Source of the DNA: JAXLQL01 sp046331625
GTDB lineage: Bacteria > Acidobacteriota > Terriglobia > Bryobacterales > Bryobacteraceae
NCBI GenBank assembly: GCA_046331625.1
Contig: JAXLQL010000015.1
Location: 123,948-187,947 of the forward strand
Reading direction: 5' to 3'
Length of the DNA: 64,000 nucleotides
The position numbers and the translations under genes were made by a program. The stretch's first letter is position 1; every line of letters starts with the position of its first letter. The notes under the pieces were generated by a model, which saw only the letters and a program-made list of their open reading frames with translations, ran no database searches and was not told the DNA's origin. This document shows, one piece after another, positions 59,013 through 64,000 of the stretch.

Positions 59013-59756
59013 TCATTTCCCGATCGCCAACCGCAGCGCCAGTGAATCCGGCAATCCGGCGGCGATGATCTTCGCCTGCGCCGTCTGGACATCGTACGGC
59101 GTCCGATAGTAGACCACGCGGCGCTCGCCGGAATGATAGATGGCCCAGGCGGCTCGCGGATCGTGATCGCGCGGTTGCCCCACGGCGCCCGGGTTGACGA
59201 GGTAGTACGAGTCCGGTTCGAGGTCGCACTCCACGCGGCCGAGCAGACTCATCGAGGTCTTGAGGATGCGCGCATTGTTGCGGATGAGCTGGAACCCGCC
59301 CTGTATGTGCGTGTGCCCGAAGAAGGTGACTCGCTCGGCGAGCGACCCCACCAAGGCGAGTGCTTCGTGCGCGTAGATGATGTAGTCGTCTTCGCCGCCC
59401 GGCGAGCCATGTACGATTTGGAAGCCTTCGAACGCAATGGGGCCGGCCGGCAAGTTCCCCAGCCACGATGCATTGTTCGCGGCCAGGCGCTTCTGGGTCC
59501 ACAGCGTCGAATCCTGGGCGGCCGGATTGAACCACTCGAGGTCCAATTGGCCCACGGCGGCGCGATCGTGATTGCCGCGCACCACCTGGCTCGAATTGTT
59601 GCGCACCCATTCGCAGCAGATGTCGGGATCGGCTCCGTAGCCCACCACATCGCCCAGGCAAAGAATATCGTCGAATCCTTCAGACTCTGCTTCGGCCATC
59701 ACGGCTTCGAGAGCTTCCCAGTTGGCGTGGATATCGCTGAGAATCAGGTAGCGCAC
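59013..59756 (-). CDS. YfcE/MJ0936-like metallophosphoesterase
   Basis: A 247-residue calcineurin-like phosphoesterase. Metal ligands are in LSDIHANWEALEAV, LGDVVGYGADP, RGNHDRAA and FGHTHIQGGF. The GYGADPD segment groups it with small-molecule or nucleotide phosphodiesterases. It starts at GTG, overlapping the upstream phosphoesterase by 13 bases. Confidence 0.9.
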   Translation of the reverse strand: MRYLILSDIHANWEALEAVMAEAESEGFDDILCLGDVVGYGADPDICCEWVRNNSSQVVRGNHDRAAVGQLDLEWFNPAAQDSTLWTQKRLAANNASWLGNLPAGPIAFEGFQIVHGSPGGEDDYIIYAHEALALVGSLAERVTFFGHTHIQGGFQLIRNNARILKTSMSLLGRVECDLEPDSYYLVNPGAVGQPRDHDPRAAWAIYHSGERRVVYYRTPYDVQTAQAKIIAAGLPDSLALRLAIGK

Positions 59757-60898
59757 AGTTTGATCAGCGCCACCTCGGGCGGAGCGCCCACGCGCGCGGG
59801 AATGCCGATCGTGCCCAGTCCGCGGCTGACGTACGCTGACCGGCCGAACTCCTCGTAATGGCCGTAGACGTATGGCGTGTAGAACCGCGCGATGTTCGCA
59901 TACTGGTGCAGAATTTCGACCGTCACCTGGCCCCCGTGCGTGTGCCCGGCGATTGTCAGATCATAACCCATGCGGGCCGCCACAGGAAAGACATCGGGAT
60001 TATGGCTGAGCAAAACGTTGAAAGTAGCAGGCTCGATCAGCGCTTCGGCGTCAGGCAAATAGGGCTTGCCTTTTCGCTGATAATCGACGCCGGCGAAGTT
60101 GATTCGGGCATTGCCGAAGCGTAGCGCGTGCGCCTCCGACCGCAGGAATCGCATGCCTGATCGTGCGGCTTCGGAGGTGACGTATTCTTCGCAATCGGCG
60201 ACGATCTCGTGGTTGCCCAAGCATCCGATCAGCCCCGCGTCGGTCTTGATACGAGCCAGCAGCCGGATGCAATCGTCGAGCGGATCGCCCTTCACGCTGA
60301 TGAGGTCGCCGGTCATCAACGCCACGTGCGCCTTGGCTTCATTGGCGATGCCGATGGCGTGCTCGAGGTCAGTGGCGCTGAGGAATGGACTCATATGGAT
60401 GTCGGTCAACTGCACCATTCGCAGCCCATGCAGGTCTTTGGCCAGCCCGCGCACCGGGATCTCGATTTCGCGTAGCCGGAAATCATGCCGGCCGATGAAG
60501 ACGCCGTATCCGATGGTGGCCGCCGGCGCCGCGAGCGCCGCGTTCCGCACGATGCCGAGCGCTTGCCGCCGCGAGGGATCGAAGGCGGGCCACAACTTCT
60601 CGAGCAGCCGGAATGTCCACTCGATTCCCCAGATCACCGCCGCGATGATCGCCCAGCCCATGCCGAATGCCTTGGCCCAGGCGCGCCATCCGCCGGTGGG
60701 AATGTAGCGATACACGGGCGGCAGCGAGAACAGGAACGCCAGTGTCACCCAAGCCGACACCACCACCCGCAGCACCAGCACCGGCGTGCGCCACCGCGGC
60801 CGTACCCAGCCTGCGATCCAACCGAAAAGCTGCCATTGCACCACGAATGAGAGCAGCAGCCCAAAAATGTCAGGGGTGTAACGCCAAAGAGATTCCAT
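59744..60898 (-). CDS. Membrane-anchored metallophosphoesterase (YkuE-like)
   Basis: A 384-residue protein with three to four N-terminal transmembrane helices in the first 110 residues. The phosphoesterase domain contains LTDIHMSPFL, MTGDLISVKGD, GCLGNHEIVADCEEY, LLSHNPD and IAGHTHGGQV, the YkuE/LpxH-like set. It faces the periplasm or membrane surface and may act on lipid phosphates. It is translationally coupled to the next phosphoesterase. Confidence 0.9.
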   Translation of the reverse strand: MESLWRYTPDIFGLLLSFVVQWQLFGWIAGWVRPRWRTPVLVLRVVVSAWVTLAFLFSLPPVYRYIPTGGWRAWAKAFGMGWAIIAAVIWGIEWTFRLLEKLWPAFDPSRRQALGIVRNAALAAPAATIGYGVFIGRHDFRLREIEIPVRGLAKDLHGLRMVQLTDIHMSPFLSATDLEHAIGIANEAKAHVALMTGDLISVKGDPLDDCIRLLARIKTDAGLIGCLGNHEIVADCEEYVTSEAARSGMRFLRSEAHALRFGNARINFAGVDYQRKGKPYLPDAEALIEPATFNVLLSHNPDVFPVAARMGYDLTIAGHTHGGQVTVEILHQYANIARFYTPYVYGHYEEFGRSAYVSRGLGTIGIPARVGAPPEVALIKLCAT

Positions 60899-60976
60899 CC
60901 GGACTTGCTTCTTCTATTCTATCGTGCGGTCATTGAGCGCACAGGGCGCGGAGCGAGTCCGTTGCGCGCGCATCCA

Positions 60977-61012
60977 TCAGAAGTGATTCTTCAGTCAGAA
61001 GTGATTCTTCAG
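60977..61012. repeat. 18-bp exact tandem duplication at the 3' end of the HAD gene
   Basis: TCAGAAGTGATTCTTCAG occurs twice in a row (60977-60994 and 60995-61012). On the coding strand each copy encodes LKNHF plus the stop codon, so the second copy lies after the gene. Confidence 0.9.
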
Positions 61013-61678
61013 TTCCGGGAACCGCTCGAGCACCAACAAACGCTCATGCCCGTGCGGGATCTCCTCGTGTTCGAGGTGCCAGGTGTGCGGATGCGGAATG
61101 TAGACCGCTCCGATGCCCGCTTCGAGCGGCGGGCGAATGTCGGACTTCGGCGAATTGCCGATCATCCAGCAGCGCGATTGATCGGCGCCGCGCTCGGCGA
61201 GCAGCCCGAGGTAGCAGGCGGCGTCTTTCTCGCGGACCACGCGCACGTGGTGGAAGTGGTGGCCGAGTCCGCTGCGTTCGATCTTGCCGCGCTGCTCTTC
61301 GGGATTGCCCTTGGTGCACAGCAGCAGCGTGTGGCGCGAGTTCAGATACGCGAGCGTCTCCTCCACGCCTTCGATCAAGTGCATCGGATGCGCGGCCAGT
61401 TCTTCTCCGAAGCGGCGGATGCGGCGGCGATCTTCATCGGTGACGCCCCGCTCGCTCAGCCGCTCGAAGCACTGTTCCAGGTTGCGGGCGAAGTTGGCGG
61501 CGCCGTATCCGTGGATGCGGTTGTTGATGCGCTCGATGCCATCGAGGATCGCGCGCACTTCGGGCGGCGAATGCGTGGAGTGATCGAGGTAAGCGGCGAA
61601 ATCGGCGAAGGCGCGCTCGAAGAAGACGTTGTTTTCCCAGAGCGTGTCGTCGGCGTCGATCCAGAGCTCGAGCGTCAT
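60995..61678 (-). CDS. HAD-family hydrolase
   Basis: A 227-residue HAD hydrolase with motif I WIDADDTLW (D8, D10), motif II TKGNPEEQ, and motif III/IV around MIGNSPKSDIRPPLEAG. A helical cap spans residues 20-95. Substrate unknown. It overlaps the LON-domain gene by 4 bases. Confidence 0.88.
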   Translation of the reverse strand: MTLELWIDADDTLWENNVFFERAFADFAAYLDHSTHSPPEVRAILDGIERINNRIHGYGAANFARNLEQCFERLSERGVTDEDRRRIRRFGEELAAHPMHLIEGVEETLAYLNSRHTLLLCTKGNPEEQRGKIERSGLGHHFHHVRVVREKDAACYLGLLAERGADQSRCWMIGNSPKSDIRPPLEAGIGAVYIPHPHTWHLEHEEIPHGHERLLVLERFPELKNHF

Positions 61679-62289
61679 TCCTCTTCCGCGTGCGGCAAGT
61701 GGCCGTGTCCGTTCTTGGGCGCCACTTCCTTGAGATGGCGCGCTTGCGCCAGGCGTTCGCGGTAAGCCGGCAAGTAGTCGACCAGCGTGCGCAGGCGCTC
61801 GGCCTCCGAGCGGATCTGCAGCATCCGCTGGCGGAACTCGAGATCGTCGATGCGGCCGGCGATGGCAAAGCTGAGCAGCGGGGCATCGGAGTCGATCTCT
61901 GATTCGAAGCGGGCTTCCTCGGCGAGGCGCATGGCGCGCTGGCGTAGGTCGACCGGAGCGGTGGAGTCGACGTCGTCGAAGTAGGTGACCTCGCCGCGGA
62001 GATAGTCGAGCTCCTGGTTCAATTCGTGGATCCGAAAGCGGCGCTGGCCGAGCGTCAGGATGTCCATGCGGCCGTCCGGGTACTGTTTGATCACCTCGCT
62101 GATGGCGGCCGTGCAGCCCATCGACACGATGCCCTTGCCGGTGGCCATCACCACGCCGAACTCGGTTCGCTTCTCGAGCGCCAGTCCGATCATCGTCTTG
62201 TAGCGCTCCTCGAAGATATGGAGCGGCAACTCGTTTTCCGGCAGCAGAACTACCGACAAGGGGAACAGCGGCAGCAGTTCGCCGGGCAT
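61675..62289 (-). CDS. LON N-terminal (substrate-binding) domain protein
   Basis: A 204-residue stand-alone LON_substr_bdg domain (PLFPLSVVLLPENELPLHIF, ERYKTMIGLALEKRTEFGVV) with a helical C-terminal part. It lacks the AAA+ and protease domains of Lon. Such proteins bind unfolded peptides; the precise role is unknown. First gene of a two-gene unit with the HAD hydrolase. Confidence 0.88.
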   Translation of the reverse strand: MPGELLPLFPLSVVLLPENELPLHIFEERYKTMIGLALEKRTEFGVVMATGKGIVSMGCTAAISEVIKQYPDGRMDILTLGQRRFRIHELNQELDYLRGEVTYFDDVDSTAPVDLRQRAMRLAEEARFESEIDSDAPLLSFAIAGRIDDLEFRQRMLQIRSEAERLRTLVDYLPAYRERLAQARHLKEVAPKNGHGHLPHAEEE

Positions 62290-62339
62290 GGTACCATTAT
62301 CGCTTTCGTCCGGCGATCCCGCACGAAACGCCGCCGCGC

Positions 62340-63140
62340 ATGAACCTCAACGGCCAGTCGATCCTGATCACCGGCGCCTCCGATGGCATCGGCGCGGCCA
62401 TGGCGCGGGTGCTGGCAAAGCGCGGCGCGAAGCTGACTCTCATGGCTCGGTCGGCGGACAAGCTGGCGGCGGTCGCGAGCGAAACGGGCGCGCAGGCCTC
62501 GCCCGGCGACGTGACCTCCGATGCCGATCGCCGCCGTGCGGTTGCCACCGCGGTTGACCGCTTCGGATCGGTCGACGTCCTCATCAACAACGCGGGCGCG
62601 GGAATGTACGTGCCGGCCTGGCGTGCCGACATGCGGCAGGTGCGCGAACTGTACGAGTTGAACGTGATGGCGCCGCTCGAACTGATCCAACTGGTGACGC
62701 CGCACATGCAGCGCAAGCGCCACGGGATGATCGTCAACGTCGCGTCGATCGCGGGCAAGGTTGCGCTGCCTTGGTTCACGAACTACACGTCGTCGAAGTT
62801 CGCCGTGTGCGCCATGACCGATACGATCCGCATGGAGCTGAAGCCCTGGGACATTCGCTGCATGACGTTGTGTCCGGGTTACGTGAAGACCGGTTTCCAG
62901 GACAATTCGTTTGCCGGACGCCCGCCCGACAAGCTATGGCGGCTGAAGCAGTTCGCCATCACGGCGGACCAGTGCGCCGCGGCTTGTGTGCGTGGGATGG
63001 AGCGCGATGCGCGCACGGTGTTTGTTCCGCGCACCGGATGGCTGCTGCAATTCGGCTACGTGCTCATACCGGGCATCATCGATCATTTCCTCGGCCGCAT
63101 TTACGATAATCTGGGGCTCGATGCAGGAGCGGCCAAGTGA
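62340..63140 (+). CDS. SDR family oxidoreductase
   Basis: A 266-residue classical SDR: ITGASDGIGAAMARVLAKRG (TGASDGIG at 11-18), LINNAGAG, VNVASIAGK and the YTSSK active-site Tyr/Lys. A hydrophobic C-terminal stretch (LLQFGYVLIPGIIDHFLG) suggests membrane association. It overlaps aroK by 4 bases. Confidence 0.9.
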   Translation: MNLNGQSILITGASDGIGAAMARVLAKRGAKLTLMARSADKLAAVASETGAQASPGDVTSDADRRRAVATAVDRFGSVDVLINNAGAGMYVPAWRADMRQVRELYELNVMAPLELIQLVTPHMQRKRHGMIVNVASIAGKVALPWFTNYTSSKFAVCAMTDTIRMELKPWDIRCMTLCPGYVKTGFQDNSFAGRPPDKLWRLKQFAITADQCAAACVRGMERDARTVFVPRTGWLLQFGYVLIPGIIDHFLGRIYDNLGLDAGAAK

Positions 63141-63664
63141 ATAGCGTCCTGATCCGCTACCCCGGACTCTACCTGGTGGGCTTCATGGGTTGCGGCAAGA
63201 CGACGGTGGGATTGAAGCTTGCCGATGAACTCGGCTGGAGCTTCGCCGATCTCGATGACGACATCGAAGCCACTGCAGGTGAGCCGATTCCCTCGATCTT
63301 CGATACACGCGGCGAGCCGGAATTCCGGCGCTTGGAGCACGAGGCTTTGGAGGCCCGCTTGCGGCTGATCCGGCGCGGCCAGCCGGCCGTGTTGTCGCTC
63401 GGCGGCGGAGCGTTCGCGCAACAGAACAACTTCGAACTCTTGCACGGCCACGGGGTGTCGATTTGGCTCGATGCGCCTTTCGAGCTCATTCAGCGGCGGA
63501 TTGCGGGCCAGGAGCATCGTCCGCTGGCACGGGATCCGGAGAAGTTCGCCGCGCTCTATCATGCGCGGCAGAGCGCGTATGCGCGGGCGGACTATCGGAT
63601 CGAGATCGATGGAGACGACCCGGCGGTGGCGGTGAGGGCGATTCTAGCGTTGCCGATGTTCTGA
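63137..63664 (+). CDS. aroK: Shikimate kinase
   Basis: A 175-residue P-loop kinase. Walker A is GFMGCGKTTVG (Lys at 21); the shikimate-binding residues lie in DLDDDIE, PSIFDTRGEPEFRRLE and LSLGGGAF; the lid has HRPLARDPEK. It phosphorylates shikimate in aromatic amino-acid synthesis. Length is normal. It is coupled to the SDR gene and followed by the probable rRNA leader. Confidence 0.93.
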   Translation: MNSVLIRYPGLYLVGFMGCGKTTVGLKLADELGWSFADLDDDIEATAGEPIPSIFDTRGEPEFRRLEHEALEARLRLIRRGQPAVLSLGGGAFAQQNNFELLHGHGVSIWLDAPFELIQRRIAGQEHRPLARDPEKFAALYHARQSAYARADYRIEIDGDDPAVAVRAILALPMF

Positions 63665-63679
63665 CCCGGCGCCGGGCGC

Positions 63680-63897
63680 GTTATTCAGTTGCCGGTGAGC
63701 GAGCGGGGCGGGGCTCCGTGGCCTCGGCGGCCCGCTTTCGAACGGCCGGCCAGACTCGGCCATCACGTGTAGCGAAAATTCCGTAACAGCTTTCCCGTCA
63801 ACCACGTCCGGGCTTCGATTTTGCAACGCCCGTAGCGCTTGCGCCTACCCTGGGACTGTGGAGCATTGCTCCGCACGCTCTTCGACAACTGAATAAC
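63680..63897. repeat. 12-bp inverted repeat spanning the region after aroK
   Basis: GTTATTCAGTTG at 63680-63691 is the exact reverse complement of CAACTGAATAAC at 63886-63897. The right arm lies inside the boxA-like element. The arms could pair in RNA, or the match could be chance. Confidence 0.4.
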
Positions 63898-63922
63898 TCG
63901 CTCGCCTGGCGATCAAAGCGAG
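63877..63922 (+). promoter_or_regulatory. Candidate rRNA-operon leader: boxA-like element and hairpin
   Basis: GCTCTTCGACAACTGAATA (63877-63895) resembles the boxA antitermination element found just upstream of bacterial 16S and 23S genes. It is followed by a hairpin CTCGCT-CGCC-T-GGCG-ATCAA-AGCGAG (63897-63922). No 16S sequence appears before 64000. The 63665-63876 stretch holds no gene and no clear promoter. Confidence 0.45.
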
Positions 63923-64000
63923 CCTCTCCACTGATCTCGATCCGGCAGCCAGCCCGCTCCAAGCAGCCCGTGGCTAAAGTCGCGTGGGCCGCGTTGCGAG

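Noticed and set aside
56463..59045. An 860-codon open frame on the plus strand opposite the GH78 gene
   Set aside because: It is a long antisense shadow caused by GC-rich codon bias; it is rich in Arg, His and Ala and lacks any domain, while the minus strand encodes a complete rhamnosidase.
1..64000. CRISPR arrays, tRNA genes, insertion sequences, att sites
   Set aside because: No regularly spaced short repeats, no cloverleaf with conserved T-loop, no transposase or integrase and no terminal inverted repeats were recognised by eye.

Overview
The window looks like chromosome of an acidobacterium of the Solibacter/Bryobacter type. This is inferred from high GC, two very large Oar-like TonB-dependent receptors with an N-terminal carboxypeptidase-regulatory fold, a TIGR03437 ('Solibacter') domain, an S8 protease with VWGD repeats, a CRTAC1 (ASPIC/UnbV) lipoprotein, a PEP-CTERM protein, Tat-exported oxidoreductases and TIM-barrel isomerases, and many secreted hydrolases. 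No insertion sequence, CRISPR array, tRNA or rRNA gene is visible, but the right edge resembles an rRNA operon leader.

Layout. 1-6.8 kb: the 5' end of a glutamate-1-semialdehyde aminotransferase-like gene, an SDR, the S8 protease, aspS, a sialidase-like protein, and a HEPN protein with a small partner. 6.8-20.2 kb: the first Oar-like receptor, a TIM-barrel isomerase-like protein, a two-gene TIR / KGGxGR-ATPase-TIR cassette, a Gfo/Idh/MocA oxidoreductase, a TIGR03437-metallopeptidase fusion and tandem B3-type metallo-beta-lactamase-fold enzymes. 20.2-28.3 kb: small genes, a decayed gene, a frameshifted PIN toxin with intact antitoxin, two tandem type B carboxylesterases, a RibD-like reductase and an alpha/beta hydrolase whose 3' end has been tandemly duplicated. 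28.4-38.3 kb: a TPR lipoprotein coupled to a CRTAC1 lipoprotein, the second Oar-like receptor, and assorted secreted proteins.

38.5-52.4 kb is the most coherent region. It encodes an ACP/acyl-AMP ligase/acyltransferase-like fusion, PlsY, a HAD phosphatase, an NAD-dependent epimerase and a diacylglycerol-kinase-like protein in one overlapping minus-strand operon. A fatty acyl-CoA reductase-like protein is divergent from two PlsC acyltransferases, an unknown protein and GlpD. Together they suggest a dedicated glycerolipid, possibly ether-lipid, pathway. Embedded between the two arms is a tandemly duplicated two-gene cassette of a DUF5678-like protein and a retropepsin-like aspartic protease.

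52.4-64 kb: a pair of paralogous secreted proteins of unknown function, a DUF433 antitoxin-like gene, an ArsR-SRPBCC operon with a probable leaderless promoter, an HTH/SEC-C protein, a GH78 rhamnosidase, two metallophosphoesterases, a HAD hydrolase, a LON-domain protein, an SDR and aroK.

Quality caution: between about 39.63 and 41.27 kb three neighbouring genes carry roughly a dozen mutually compensating frame changes, while the rest of the window is almost clean. This looks like a poorly polished patch rather than biology.
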